Shown: one piece after another, positions 22,141 through 35,086 of the stretch
Numbering within the stretch: the first letter of the stretch is position 1
Layout of the letters: each line of letters begins with the position of its first letter
DNA from: Dimorphilus gyrociliatus
Lineage: Eukaryota; Annelida; Polychaeta; Dinophilidae
Direction: 5' to 3'
Length of the DNA stretch: 64,000 nucleotides
NCBI GenBank assembly: GCA_904063045.1
Contig: CAJFCJ010000006.1
Location: 1,377,647-1,441,646, forward strand
Translations under genes and position numbers: made by a program
Notes under the pieces: model-generated
Told to the model about the DNA's origin: nothing
What the model saw: only the letters and a program-made list of their open reading frames with translations
Database searches by the model: none

Positions 22141-25100
22141 ATGTTGATGCCTAATTTTAAAGACCCGTCAGGCTATTGTAATAATTACGGTAGTCATAAA
22201 ATAAATAGATGTTCTTTACTTACATCATTGGAATGTACGTGCACCGGCAAAGATAGTTCAAATCTGAAGAGTAAGCAAGAACTTTTCTCATCTTCCTCTG
22301 ATACCGAAAGTGAATCGGACGACGACGACACAGATGGAAGTAGGCACAATTTTCCACTTCGTTTTATGCACACTCTCTCTTCTTTTCTCTTTACATGATT
22401 CATTCATATTCTGATCCTTATTAACCTATAGGGTTTACTCTAGCCGACCTTTTAAAAGGGGTTTTACTTTTTGAAAAGAGGCATTGCAAAAATTTGAATG
22501 CAATGAAGAAATTAATAATGAACTTTGACGGGGTTGAAGATTTAAATGAAACTGATAGTGTTAAGGTGTAAATAAGACATGGTTTATATTTTAGACTTTT
22601 AATCATACTTTCTTTAAAAATTCCTAGATTTTTGACTATTTGAACGATAGTCGAAAAGAAATAAAGCAAATTGGATGTCTGATTATCGGCCAATTATGTA
22701 AGAATGAGGATAATACATTTAAATTTTTATATCATAGATTAGCTGAAAGGATGATTGAATTTTTAAATATTGAATATATGAGGGAATCATCCCTTTTTAC
22801 ACTAGAAAAGGTAAATTATTCTAGTTAAGTTTTAATTTATTAATACTTTTAAAACTTTCTTATCATTATTACGATAGATTGCGAAACATAAATCTCTTGC
22901 CGAAATGTGGATAACTGATGAAAATGTTGAAAATCTCTTTAAAGTTATAAAGATGTTGTTGAAAAGTTCATGTGATAAAGAAATCAACTTAGCAATTCTC
23001 AACTGTTTGAAGGCGTTTAGTTTCCATAAGAAATTGGCTAATATTATTATGGATGATACCAACACGTATCTCCGTAATCAGAATCCTACATCAAAAGATT
23101 TTAAGGTAACAATTTTATTATAAAGGATGCAATATTTCTTAATTAATATTAAGATAAAAATTTATTTATAGGAAGTTTACGCCGATTTAATGGGTAATTT
23201 ATTACTAGCGTGTGATTCAAGCAAAATGTCTATACTTAAATCATCTGCTTTACCTCATTGTATATCAATGATAAAAACGGGCAATTGGTAGGTTTTCCAT
23301 AGATTTAACAAACTAACTCTATTAATAATCTGTTGTCTTTTTTCTTTTATAATAAAATAAACAAGCTTTGAAAAGAAGAGAGCTTTACAATTCTTTGTAT
23401 CATTGATGGAGGAAAATGGTATAGTTTGCATCCTAGATTCAGATTTAATTCAATATATAATCTCTGCTTTTCTCTTCTGCAAATGCAGGTAATATAATTA
23501 AGAGTCGATTAAATAAAAGTTCATTAGACACTCTCTTTTTCATTTATATTTTAATTAATATTAAATTTAGTAAAGTAGAAGAGGTTTCCCTGTTGATTAT
23601 CTCCAAGCTAATTTCTGCTAAGGAAAGAGACGTTCGACAAAAAGTCCTAAGAGAAATTTATCATCAATTTCGATCAGATGATGAGAATATTAATCGATTT
23701 GAATTTTTATATAATATTGTATTCAATCGATTTCGAAAATTAGGTAAAAACATATCAATTATAACAAACAAAATGTTGCAATTTTGAATAATAATTTGGT
23801 AATAAAACAGCTCGAATTGAAAAGGATGAATCGTCTAAAGATGTATTTGTTCGTTTAATACCAAGTATAGACGTTGATTCTTCAACATTAAATCGAATAT
23901 CATATTTAATAAGAATTATTTACGATTTAATTAGCTATGAGAATGGGTTTGTATAAATATTTGAATAGTTAATTATAATCATTTAAATAAATTGTTCATT
24001 ATAGATATTTCGATGATCGTTCAGAAATTTCAAGAATTGACGATTTAACTGGAAATGGATTACTTTATATTATAGATTTACTTAGAGTTTATTCCTTACA
24101 ACCTAAATTAACAGTAAGGTCGATTAATAATGAAATGTTGGTTAGACCAACTTCCGGTAGAAGACAAGCTCCTCAGAGTGCTTTGAACATTCACAATATG
24201 CTACAAACTTCCGAAATTCAATTAGTTATTGATTTACTTAAATTAATTTATTTTATATCAAAATTTGGTGGAAAAAAAGTTGAAAATCTTCAAGATACTG
24301 TTGAACAGAAGCCTCTCGATAGCGAACCCATCAAAGAGGCTACTGAAGAATGTGAAATATTAACGAGATCTATAAGATTCCGTTTACTGCAGTCGGGTAC
24401 AATTCAAGCCGTTGGACCTTGGCTATCGTGTCGTCACTCTATGATTAAAGTTTGTAATCTTATCTATTGAATTTTTTTAGAAATTTCTCTCGTTATTTAA
24501 AGTAATAAAACTCTTTGAATTCATAAAGAAATATGCTGTCGAAATATTGGAAAATCTCTCGAGTCCAGTAACAGAGATAAGCAGGTAAAGTATACTTATA
24601 ATATATTGAATTATCATTATTAATATTCTTCAACAAGTTCTAGTAGTACTTGAATCACTATACTCTTTCATAGACCTATACCGCCGCCAAAGGACACAAA
24701 AGATAGAAGTGAAATTTTAAGAGATGCTCTAAATTCCATGTCAGAGGATAGTGCAAACATTATCGAGAATGCTTTGGGAGGGAATATAAGAATAAGGAGT
24801 GCCTGTGTAAATTCAATAAGAAAGAGAGTAACGTCATTCCGACCAATGTCAGCAATAGTAAAAGGTAATAATGATAAGTCAATAGAATAAACTCAAAGTA
24901 TAATCTAAGAGTCCTATGTATAAGTGTATACAGTATATGTCTATATAAACGAAACAGGTAAAAATGAATTGGTGAATGAAGTATACACTGAATGGAAACC
25001 AAAAATCAATTATAACGAAACCATTTTGAATCAATGTCTTGAACAAATCAAAGAGTTTCTATTACCGTTGTTATATAGTCTATTAACAAGCGATGAAGTT

Positions 25101-25668
25101 ATTAAAATATCTATATTACAATTTCTATATACACTTTTAAATTATCAAACTGTAAATATCATATCAATAACTGATTATGGAGGTGTAAAAGTACTTTTGG
25201 ATTGCGTAAGAATTTGGGATGAAGCATCTGGAATTGATCTTTTAAGAATGTGTAAGTTAAGAGAAATTAGAAATGTAAATATTTGCATTGATTGATTTAT
25301 CCTAATTAGATATTCGAATATTACATGAGATTATCAAGAAAGAAATGAGAGCGAAAGAAGCATTTCTTAAATTTGACGGTATTAAGGTTCTATGCTTGAA
25401 GCAACGAATTGTTAAGGCGAAACCTTATATTTCTGAATTTTTACAAAATCTACAAACGATAGAAACCCCGGTCTTTTCTCAGGAAAAAAATCAACCTAAT
25501 GATGTTTGGGCTAAGGTTCTTTGAAATTCTTGTCAAGCTTTTTATTTAAAGAAACAAAACTACTAGAAAAAAAAGCCAATTCCCTTTCTTTTCACATTGC
25601 AGATTACTAGAAGGTGGGTGAATGAAGATCGTGTTATGCACATGTTCAGACGACCTAGTATCACGTGA
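22141..25668 (+). CDS. Unrecognised helical-repeat (armadillo-like) protein
   Basis: Not recognised. Fourteen exons join with perfect frame closure (866 codons): 22141-22339, 22432-22565, 22628-22810, 22878-23105, 23172-23287, 23366-23488, 23571-23743, 23811-23946, 24005-24449, 24481-24584, 24674-24864, 24958-25251, 25310-25515 and 25603-25668. An in-frame stop lies just upstream of the chosen start. The first exon encodes a Ser/Asp/Glu-rich acidic segment, then the protein is a run of short amphipathic helices with Leu/Ile/Lys/Asn patterning (for example QIGCLIIGQLCKNED, INLAILNCLKAFSFHKKLA), which suggests ARM/HEAT-like repeats. A middle part has a basic disordered loop (PTSGRRQAPQS). The C-terminus ends HMFRRPSIT. 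Consistent splicing and long maintained frame argue that it is a real gene; the function is unknown. Confidence 0.72.
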
Positions 25669-25738
25669 CTAAAGATTAATAATAAAATATTGTCATACAC
25701 CATTGAAAAAAATCTAAAAATCAAATTGCTCAGTTCGT

Positions 25739-26396
25739 TTAATGAGATTTATCGTATGTATCTTGGCCCTTGTAGTTGCCCACGTAGCCACTATTTTCGA
25801 CGCGCTCTTCTCTACCATCTTTACCTTTTCCCTTGCCACTCTCATCAAATCTCTCCTTATGGGCTCCAGTATACTTAGAAGTGTCCGTGAGTCGGTCAGT
25901 AACGCCTTTGTTGGCGGTAGTCTAAGTAAAAAAGTAAATATAGCATGAATATTGACAGCTTTTTGAAAAATTTGATTGATTTAAGGAAAATATTTACCGC
26001 TCCCTTAGTTGCAACGTCTTTGCTTAGCTCAGCAATTAAAGCATTTAGGGCAGCATCAACGTCAGCGCATTTATGATCAACTTTGTATTTTTCGGCACAA
26101 AGAGGAAGAATTTTGGTCTTGAAAACTTCATAGTTGAGAATACTATAAACAAAGTCATACAAATATTATATATAGCAATATCTTACAAAACTATAAATCA
26201 CTAACTTTCCATCTTTTTTTACGGCATGCTTTGCCCAGCAAATATCCAAATGATTCGATGTAAAATTAGTTTTGAATACTTTGTTGAGTTTCATCCATTT
26301 AGTTACTTCACTTAAGGTTGCCGCCTTCTTCTTAGTAGCATCGGTTTTACTTGCATACTTGTTAAATTGCGCTTGTAATGGATCAGCTGCTGCCAT
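25739..26396 (-). CDS. TPPP: Tubulin polymerization-promoting protein (p25-alpha)
   Basis: Binds and bundles microtubules; in invertebrates associated with cilia and cytoskeleton. Three exons: 26206-26396, 25998-26142 and 25739-25921, giving 172 residues (human TPPP3 176). The N-terminal half is the helical p25-alpha core; the last exon holds the conserved tail [20 protein letters not shown] and SGKGKG, then a GYV..YK...TYD ending typical of the family. The core contains the LxxL-type helices and the Lys-rich segment KKKAATLSE. It is convergent with the helical-repeat gene, the stops being 70 bases apart. A candidate noncoding leader exon lies upstream at about 27118-27230. Confidence 0.94.
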
Positions 26397-28235
26397 CTCT
26401 TATCTACAACAAGTTCATACTGGCTCTTAGAAGAAATTTGACAGAACGTGACGTTGAATTTATACAAATATTCAAATATTATGTATAATATATAAAAATA
26501 TATATTTATTTATAGAAAAGAACTGCCAATATATAAATATAAATCTAAATATATATATATATATATATATATTCAAGTGATAAGCCTATGGGTTTTTATA
26601 TAAAAAAAACTACTGAAAGGTCAATAATAGTCTATTATTCGAGGAAGGGTGGAGGCTATCAAAAAGGAGATTTTAACAATCACCTTCTTTATGCTATTGA
26701 CAATCTAAAATCCAAACAATAATTCTGGCGTTCAAAATATTCTTTCTTCTAGAGACAAAACTAGAGGGAAAAAGAGAGAGAGAGAGAGAAAAAAAAAGAC
26801 CAAATCAATATTTCCAGACTAGAATAAATTATCAGAACCAGAACTATGCTTTTGCATCTGACTCATCGTAGCCATTGTTTATCATTGTATAAGAGAGGAA
26901 TTTTTATCACTTTTTTCCAAAGATAACTTTGTAATTGATACATTAATGGAATAAACTATAGATTAATAAAGATCATACGCAAATCACTTGCTATTGACTT
27001 ACTAAACATAAACTAAATAAATTATAAATTACCGATTGTTGAAATATATTTAGTCAAGCTATGTACGGTGCAAAATAGATTTAACATAAAATTTTTATAT
27101 ATAAATGCCACTTACCAGTTTATGGTTAGAATTCAACTGTAGGTGAAACTGCCGCAAGAGCTTATAATCGAATGGCCGCATAACTGAATGTTTGTACATC
27201 AACGACTGCCATAGCAACTATATCAACATTCACTAATAAAAAAATGAATTATTTTTCGAGTATAAACAACGATAATTGTCTAATTCGCCTAAACACGTTT
27301 TATTACAATAAATTCGTAACAGTTATTTATTAGAAAAAGATATTTTATTTCAATAAACAATATGAATACTTCAGGGAAATTATATTTGTAAGCCTATAAT
27401 AAATTTCGATAATCATGAAATTTCACCTTAAACACTTTATCTATATATACAATAGTAAAAGGAAATTTTCAGATTAAATATTGTTCTTTGTCGTAAAAGT
27501 CAGATTTCTTAATTATATTCTAAAACGAAAGGGGAAATTTGAATTATAGTTTCTTGAACGCTTCTACATAAATAACAACATCTCTTTTAGTAGATTGCAG
27601 ATTCATTTGACGAAATATTTCTTCTACAGCTATATACACAAATAGGTGAAGTGTTAAGTGGATATTTGATTATTCTTCTTTTCTTTTCTTTTCTACTTTC
27701 AAATTGCATTTTCGAATCTATGAAAAGGATATTAAAAAGTAAGATTATTTTTTACAAAATAGCAATGAAAGCTAGTACATTAAGTGGGACTATTTCGTCG
27801 AAATTGATATATTCTATTCCTATTTATAGAGGGGATCAATACGAAATCAATATTTGCTGCAGTACTCTTTGTTAATTAAAATTTCGTATCCCTAGATAAA
27901 TCGATACTATTCAATACAAAAAAAGATTGTTATTAATTGAGGATCTAAATATTTTCTCTTTGTACAATGATTTCTTAACTGATAAAACCTACTTGAATCA
28001 TAATAACAATAGAAAAAAAAAAGGAATATAGTGTGTATTGAATACCTTTGATGTTGTTCATCTTGAAAATTCTTTAAAATTTTAATATCTGGTCCTTTAC
28101 CAAAGTAATTTAATACTCTTAAGTATAAAATCCCAAATGTAAATAGTAACTTTTCTTTCCTATTTATTTTTTTTGTAAAAAAGAGATAGAAAGTGTAAAA
28201 TATATTTATATAAACGAAAAATATAATTATGTTTA
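26397..28235. other. Intergenic between TPPP start and ADCK5 stop
   Basis: AT-rich. Contains a (TA)n tract at about 26552-26571, a (GA)n tract at about 26773-26790, and a possible TPPP leader exon ending in a good donor (minus strand, 27118). The open frame at 27651-27875 has no ATG start or family features. Otherwise nothing recognised. Confidence 0.5.
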
Positions 28236-30935
28236 CTACATTAGTGCGTATTCAAAATATGCTCTTTCGCAAAATCTTCCTAATCTGCTTGATATACTAA
28301 ATTCATCTCTTTTCTTATAACAGCCAGATATCGAACTGTTTGAATAAACAAAATATGAATAACTCTTTTTTTACCCTCCCCTCTTGAAAAGGAAGTGTTT
28401 TCTACCTTCTCGCCATTATTGTATATCGATCAACAGGATGATCGTGTAGCCTATTAATTGATCTTATTGTATTCAAATTCCTGGAATTGCCAAGTGTAAA
28501 TGTTTACAATCTAGTTTAGTTTCATAAAATAACTCTAGATGGCATAGCGTACCTGATCAGAAGTAACATTGCAGTTGGCATTTTTTTCAAAACATTCATT
28601 ATATTATCAAAATGTTGCTGAGCTACATTAGTCATATAGGCTAAATCTTCCTCAGTCATTTTACTTGGTAAAGAAATTGTACTACGTTTGATAGGTCTTT
28701 GAACAAGAATCTCAGCCATTACCATCCAATCTACATAAATATTAAATATATATATTAATAAAACTTTGAAAGAATACAACTGTCTTTTCTTTACCATCAA
28801 CTCCTAAATAACTTGAATATTTTTTCATTCCATTTTCATCATTTAATATAATAGATTTAAACATTTTACATAAATTTATTCTCTCCGCCGGTTTAATAGT
28901 TTCATATAATCCATGATCTAAAAGTATCAATTCCGCTTTACCATTCCTTCCTTTTCTAACAAGGACTATTCATGTTAAAAAAACAAAAAAATCATTATAT
29001 TAATATATAATATATCGTCTTATTAAATTGTTTAACATACTATTTCCTGGATGAGGATCAGCGTGAACAAAACCGGTATGGAACACTTGATAAGAGAAAC
29101 AAGATACCAACTTATGATCAACCTATACCGGTAAAAATATATTAAATATTAGATATATATATAATATATATACCTAATAGCATATAAAGAAGAATATATA
29201 AATATGCTTTTATGACAATTATAATTGATAAATAGATATAACTAATCGCTTTTTATCAAATTTTATATATAATACTGTAATAAATTAAATATATATTCAA
29301 TAGATTAACAATCTAATTCTTTTTTTTTATAAAGGTATCGAATTTATCAAAAAATTTAATTTGTTTAAAAAGCAATTGTATAAAGTCTATATAAAGTATA
29401 TATACTGTATATATACTAATGTATGAACTTTATATACACGTAGTCATTATTTATAAATAAAAAGGAATTAATTCTCCATACGTCTTTTAAGGATAATCCC
29501 ATTTCCTTAATTGCCACCATATTATTTATTTTACATCCTTCCATGTAGTCAGCAGTTAAAACTCTCTATTTTTTAATTAAAATGTAGGGCAAAGTAAGAT
29601 TATATAATCTTATTGATATAAAATTTACGAGTATGCTTACTTTACTCGTTTTATCCCAATGAACTTTTGGTACAGAGATATAAGGAAATGATTTAAGATC
29701 TTTGGCACATTTTTCACTATTCTTTCCTTCGTGTTCAAAATCTAATTCTTCTGCTAAAGTACTTTTCAATTCCTAATAAAATATTAATTAGGTATAATAA
29801 TGATTATAGCGTAATTAGTACCTTTAAAACCCATCTAAAACCAAATTTTGGATGAACCCATTCTATGAGATCAAGAATTGTTTCCAGAGTTTTAATATCG
29901 CCATCAAAGCGGTCACGAAGGTCGATGAACTGAACCTGCATGACGTTAATTATAAAATATATTATTATTGCAGATTAGTATTATTAATATTTGTGTTTTT
30001 TTAATACTTTGACAGCAACTTTCTCCCCGCTGAATGTTTTTGCAACATGAACCTGAGCGAGACTCGCCGCAGCAATAGGATCTGCACAAAACTCTTGGAA
30101 AAGTTGATCGGGTCTTCGACCAAAGTCTTCTATGAAAATTTCTTCGAGCTAGATTATTGAAAATATTTAAAACTTGCGTTTAAATCTATGACAATTTGTT
30201 AACTTCTTTCAATCTTCGATTTAGAGCTCGATCGTGAAGAACTTCTAATACTTCTAAATACTCTTTCGGTAAAATATGATTCAAAGCAACCAGACCTTGT
30301 CCTAATTTAATATATAAGCCACCATTTTTTAAACAACCATCAAGAATACGATGTGCAGCTCGAGTGTGACATTGACTTAGAATTTGATTATACACATCTG
30401 AACCTTCTTCTAAACCTCTCAAGGACAATTTGTAGTCAGCAGATATGGTTGTTCCAATTAAAATTGATCTGAGATTAAGGGAGATATTTAAAATAAATTG
30501 GATTAAATTATTAATCATAAGAAATTAACCTAAATAATCTACGTATCCCACCGACTTGAATTCTATATTTTCTTCTTTCAATATTTGTCAATCCGAAATT
30601 CCAATATGCGGCAAAACCTGCACAAGGAATTGTTGCACCCAATAATTTCCATCTATATGTTTTGGCTGACTTTGAAGCTTGTAATTCAGTTGTCTTGGAC
30701 AAGTTTTGCGCGGTTGATACCTAAAACAATAGATTTAAACTGAACAAATATGAAATGAATAAAAAGGTCCCAACGAAAATTGAGTAAAAAATGCTCGATT
30801 GTACATCATAATAGGATAAAAGTTAAATTGATATAAAAACATAAACTTTTAATAATGAAAAGACATTTCTACCTGAACAATACGATGTTTACGGCATATA
30901 TTCTTTGAAATACCTTTAGCGGTTAGTTGAAACAT
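28236..30935 (-). CDS. ADCK5: ABC1/UbiB-type mitochondrial kinase-like protein ADCK5
   Basis: Atypical kinase of the UbiB/ADCK family, probably a mitochondrial membrane protein. Twelve exons (minus): 30873-30935, 30530-30720, 30204-30468, 30008-30148, 29822-29935, 29641-29772, 29482-29565, 29041-29122, about 28795-28965, 28553-28730, 28406-28480 and 28236-28335; 531 residues (human 580). Family signatures are present: the KxGQ motif in LYIKLGQGL, the alanine-rich loop [21 protein letters not shown], and DHGLY in place of DFG. The matches favour ADCK5 over ADCK1 ([42 protein letters not shown]). The N-terminus is basic, then a short hydrophobic stretch ([15 protein letters not shown]), fitting import and a membrane anchor. 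Short basic C-terminus; about 50 residues shorter than human. Confidence 0.9.
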
Positions 30936-33769
30936 TTCTGCTATTGTAAATGTTTATATTCTTGATAGATGGCTCTGCTTTCAATCAGATTACGTAGTAG
31001 TAGGCCTAAGATGGAGCGAAAGGCCTCTTTTGTGTTTAGAAAGAGAACGAGGCAATTGAGCGACCAAACGAGAGATGTCCAATTAAAGTAAAAACTCAGA
31101 CAGGTGCGTTTTTATCAAGTTATATAAAACACATAGAATTTGTCTAAAAAAGAAGAAAGGAATAAAGAAAGTTTGAAGAGCAACTGTTAAATAAGAAAAA
31201 TAAAGAACGGATAAAAGTTCTATTTTACCGAAGGAATAGATATATGTAAATAAATAAGTAGATGTTTTTATATTTTCTATAAAAATTCAAAATAGGTTTA
31301 TAGTTTTATGTAGAAATAAAAATAATAAAATAAAACAAGAAGGAGAGAAGAAGAAGGAGAAGAAAAAAAAAACAAGAAATCGTAACATCTTGGTTCTATA
31401 GAACGATAAGGCGGAGCTATAAATTTCAACCAATAATCGATTTATTTTAAAGATTAAACAAGTACGCAACGTTTAAATTCTTTACTTGTGATATTTTTCT
31501 GGTTGAAAGAGGGTCTGTTAAAGTTGACAGCCTGTAAATTGTTACTCTATTGCGACGCTTTTACCAGAGATCTTTGGTAAATTTTCTTAGGCCTGTTATG
31601 AGAGACAGTCTAGTAGATAAAGACGTAATAAAAACGAGAATCGCTTCAACAAACATTTGCTATCTTCCGCCTTTTATCGTCTAGCAAATATCAGTTTATT
31701 GCTAACTTTTACGAAGCTAAGTGCTTCTCAGTACAGGTATGTATGTATACATTATAAATATATATATATATATATATATATTAGTATCTACTTTTGTGTT
31801 CTTGTTAAAAAGTACAATATAAACTTTTTGTGAAAGTTCTCCGTTTACATATTGTTCTTTTTCTTTCTATCTTTTTCTTGTTTTTTACTTATTGCTCCCT
31901 CTCACTCTACGACTGAAAGTAATTGCTCGCCCAAAATTCAAAAGAGCCTTGAAAGGCGAGTCTTTTTTTTGATAGCTGACGCGTGTATTTAGTATTTATT
32001 TTTTATTGTATAGTTTTTCTCTTCAAGTTGTGATTTTTTGGTAGCAGAGTCGGAAGCGAACAATAACAAGAAGGATATAAAAAGGAAATCAAATATAAGA
32101 GGGATCAAAAGAACATTATATCCGAAACTATTCAAAGAAGTAATGGTATTAGAACAGAGGTTCGTAGTGTGAACATAATTGAATGAGTGAGCGATTTATA
32201 GCGCATAAACTTTCAAGATTTGTATAAATATATTTTCTTATATTGTAGATTTTATAAGTAGAATCCTCTCTTTCTCTTTCATAATAGAATGATTGTTTTC
32301 TTAGAAATATTTTTATATATAAATAGTTTTTCGCCTATTCATTAAACTTTCATTTTCTGACTATTTGACGGTACAATAAAGTTAATTCTATTGTCAAGTT
32401 TAGAGTAGGAGGCTAAAGTATGTAACGTATAAAAGGGAAGGAGAGAAAGATAGCTAAAAATAATTTAGAAAGAAGGAAATGCTATGACTAGCTTCCTATA
32501 TAAGCCTATTTAACTTGTACAGAAAACAGCCAGTAATTAATCTAAATTTACAATTTATCGACAATACATAAAATTATTTATGTAAATATATAAAAGCCAC
32601 CGTGCTTTTGAGTATAAAACTATTAGATTTATACATTTAATATTGACAGGGCAGATTAATAATTTTGACATTACTTGAATAGGCCTATAAAAAAAAGTGA
32701 GAAATTTTACCATGTGGGTTAAGTCTTCTTCCCCTTTTTTATTTCGTTATTCTTTTTTTCTCTCTATTCACTTAGCATTATTCCGGTTATTTTTCTCATT
32801 ATTCACGATTTTTACACTTAAAAGTAAAAAACACCAGTCATTGACAGGAGAAAAAAGAAAAATCTTGTTTGAATACCATTTAACTTTAAGAAGTCATAAA
32901 GAACGAGCATTTTTAGTGTTAAAGTGTGAACGTTTATGATCTATAAATCTTTTGGCGTAAATAATATTTAAATTATTCTCTATGTAACATTTTAAAAAGT
33001 AGCGATATTCAGAGAGATAACTAAATATTTTAATTAATTCATCAATAATAAATAAAAGGTTTACAATTCTGTACAATTTCGATTTAGAATAAAAAAGAAG
33101 TTGTAGATAGGGAAAAAAAGGAAAATGATAAAGTGTCATACGATATAGTAATACTTTGTTCGAAAGTCATATTTCTTATTTAATAGTATTGTTCATTCAA
33201 AATTTTAAAGAAAAGATGAAAACTTAAATTGATAGTAATTGTAAAATGTCTTTCATTCATCTTTACAAATATTGTCTAATACTCTAGAAAGGGTAAGAAA
33301 TTTAGCCTATGTTAATATATATCCTTTCAACCAGTTTTTCTCATCTCTATACGTTAGTTACGTTTCTAACATTTTTTAGACAATTTTATAGCCAGTTTTT
33401 TTCTTCATCTAATTAGATCGTGTTGAAAATGTACCGAAAAATCGTTTTTACAATACTACGAGGCCTATTACGCAATAGATATCCGATATAGCGAGAAAGT
33501 ATATGAAGAGATGGGTGACACCTATATTAAGAGTGTATTTAAAAATACTTGTATACGTATATATTTGGCGAAAGTACGATACAGAAGCGGACAAAAGTAG
33601 ACTTAGAATATTTTGTCTCTTGTTTGTTTGATGTTCAGTACTAACTAAATATAATGTAGTTAGGCCTTTTTTGTAACCTAATACTCCATTGTTTAATGTT
33701 TAACATAACCGAGCTATCGTGTTTGCCGGGGAAATTATAATCACATTTGAATATTTACCTTTGTAGATA
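30936..33769. other. Intergenic between ADCK5 and coiled-coil gene
   Basis: About 2.8 kb of AT-rich sequence with homopolymer A/T runs and a (TA)n tract at about 31761-31780. Short open frames on both strands have low-complexity translations and no start context. An AG directly before the next start codon (ending about 33767) suggests that a 5' UTR intron of the downstream gene runs into this region. Confidence 0.5.
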
Positions 33770-34792
33770 ATGGATACCGATGGAAAACTTTTACTACAAA
33801 AGGATACGAAAATTATAAAACAAAGTATTAAGGATTTATTCGCCGAGATCCGCTTTGACGTAAAAGATGAAGACCATCCTCCGTCCGAGTATTACAGGCC
33901 TCCCGACCTAGACGCAACACTAGAAAAGACGTTAGACTTAAAGTTAAAGACGGCTGTCGACGATAGATCCTTTTGGATGAATAAATACGATCAACTACTT
34001 ACTCAAGTCATTCAAAATCAAGCATTTATAAACGATTGTGAAAGTCAGTGCGTACACTTTGTTAACAAAATGGAGGAACGTGCTGGTAGACTATTAGTGG
34101 ACCTACAACAGAAATTGGAAAGTGCAGAAGTTAATTGCCAGAAGCTTCAAGAACAAAATTCTAACTTTGAAATAAATGAAAAAAAAATGAATGACCGATT
34201 GAAAAAATTAGAAAGTGAAAAGATAGACGAAAAGCAAAAATATTATGAGGAAATGCGAAAAAGATTGCAGCAAGACGAAAAGTTTGAACATTTAGAAAAG
34301 GAACTAGTTAGATGTAAAAGGGATAATCAAATTCTTGAACAAATTGTTAAACTTTCCGAGGTAAAATTTCAATATTTGGAAAAGAACGAGCATCCACCAG
34401 ACTTTAAGCGTCACTTATCGCAAGATGATGTAAATGCTTGTAGGAGCATAATATCTATGCTGCAGAGTGAAAATGAAGATGCAGAATCGGTTCAATCTAG
34501 TCCTTTTAATTCCACCGAGAATGTTCAAAATTTAACAATATATAAAACGGACGATGAATCAGAAGGGGAGGAATATGAAAATAGACGCTGTTCATTCTCA
34601 GACAAACGTGTCTCTCAAGCAGGTACATTTAGAACATATAGTCTAACTGAAAAAGAAAGAGCTACCTCAAGTGTAGACGCTCTTCGCGTTAGACGCAACG
34701 GAGTTCTTCTCTGCGAAGAAGACGTAAGTAAATTCGCCGCTAACAACAAAACTAAGAAAGGACTATTTTCAAAAAGTCATTCTAAGGAATGA
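33770..34792 (+). CDS. Unrecognised intronless coiled-coil protein
   Basis: Single open exon of 340 residues; family not recognised. N-terminal 70 residues include an acidic/proline stretch (DEDHPPSEYYRPPD). Residues about 75-215 are strongly coiled-coil in pattern, rich in Lys, Glu, Gln and Leu (LLVDLQQKLESAE, LEKELVRCKRDNQILEQIV). The C-terminal third is Ser/Asp/Glu-rich and disordered-looking, ending basic (NKTKKGLFSKSHSKE). An acceptor-like TTTGTAG sits two bases before the start codon, so an upstream noncoding exon is likely. It may be a cytoskeletal or centrosomal adaptor, but nothing specific supports this. Confidence 0.7.
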   Translation: MDTDGKLLLQKDTKIIKQSIKDLFAEIRFDVKDEDHPPSEYYRPPDLDATLEKTLDLKLKTAVDDRSFWMNKYDQLLTQVIQNQAFINDCESQCVHFVNKMEERAGRLLVDLQQKLESAEVNCQKLQEQNSNFEINEKKMNDRLKKLESEKIDEKQKYYEEMRKRLQQDEKFEHLEKELVRCKRDNQILEQIVKLSEVKFQYLEKNEHPPDFKRHLSQDDVNACRSIISMLQSENEDAESVQSSPFNSTENVQNLTIYKTDDESEGEEYENRRCSFSDKRVSQAGTFRTYSLTEKERATSSVDALRVRRNGVLLCEEDVSKFAANNKTKKGLFSKSHSKE

Positions 34793-35086
34793 TTAAAATA
34801 TGTATATAAGAGTAAAAACATTGCTTATTTTTTTAAACTTTGTAAAATGCTTATAAAAATATGAAAATTATTTAAAAAAATATGAAACAACAAGCTTTAT
34901 TTATTACATGTTCCACTTTGTTTTTTTTATGAGATATACAAAATACAAAGTTGTTTGTAAAACCAAAAAGAAAAAACAATTTATCAATCAATTACCAAGT
35001 ATATAATGTCTGTAGAGAACTTTATTTAGGAAAAGAGGTCATACTCTTCCTAAGATCAGTTTCTTTTTTGGTTTTTTTTTTTCATT
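34793..35086. other. Shared 3' flank
   Basis: Convergent 3' ends of the coiled-coil gene and the Stum/SPEC3 gene, under 300 bases. AT-rich, no gene. Confidence 0.5.

Noticed and set aside
27651-27875. Plus-strand ORF with a hydrophobic segment
   Set aside because: No ATG start, composition dictated by AT-rich DNA, no splice partner.
31287-33139. Short ORFs on both strands (31287-31469, 32697-32939, 32894-33139)
   Set aside because: Phe/Leu/Ile/Lys-rich translations of A/T runs; no motifs or frame-consistent splicing.
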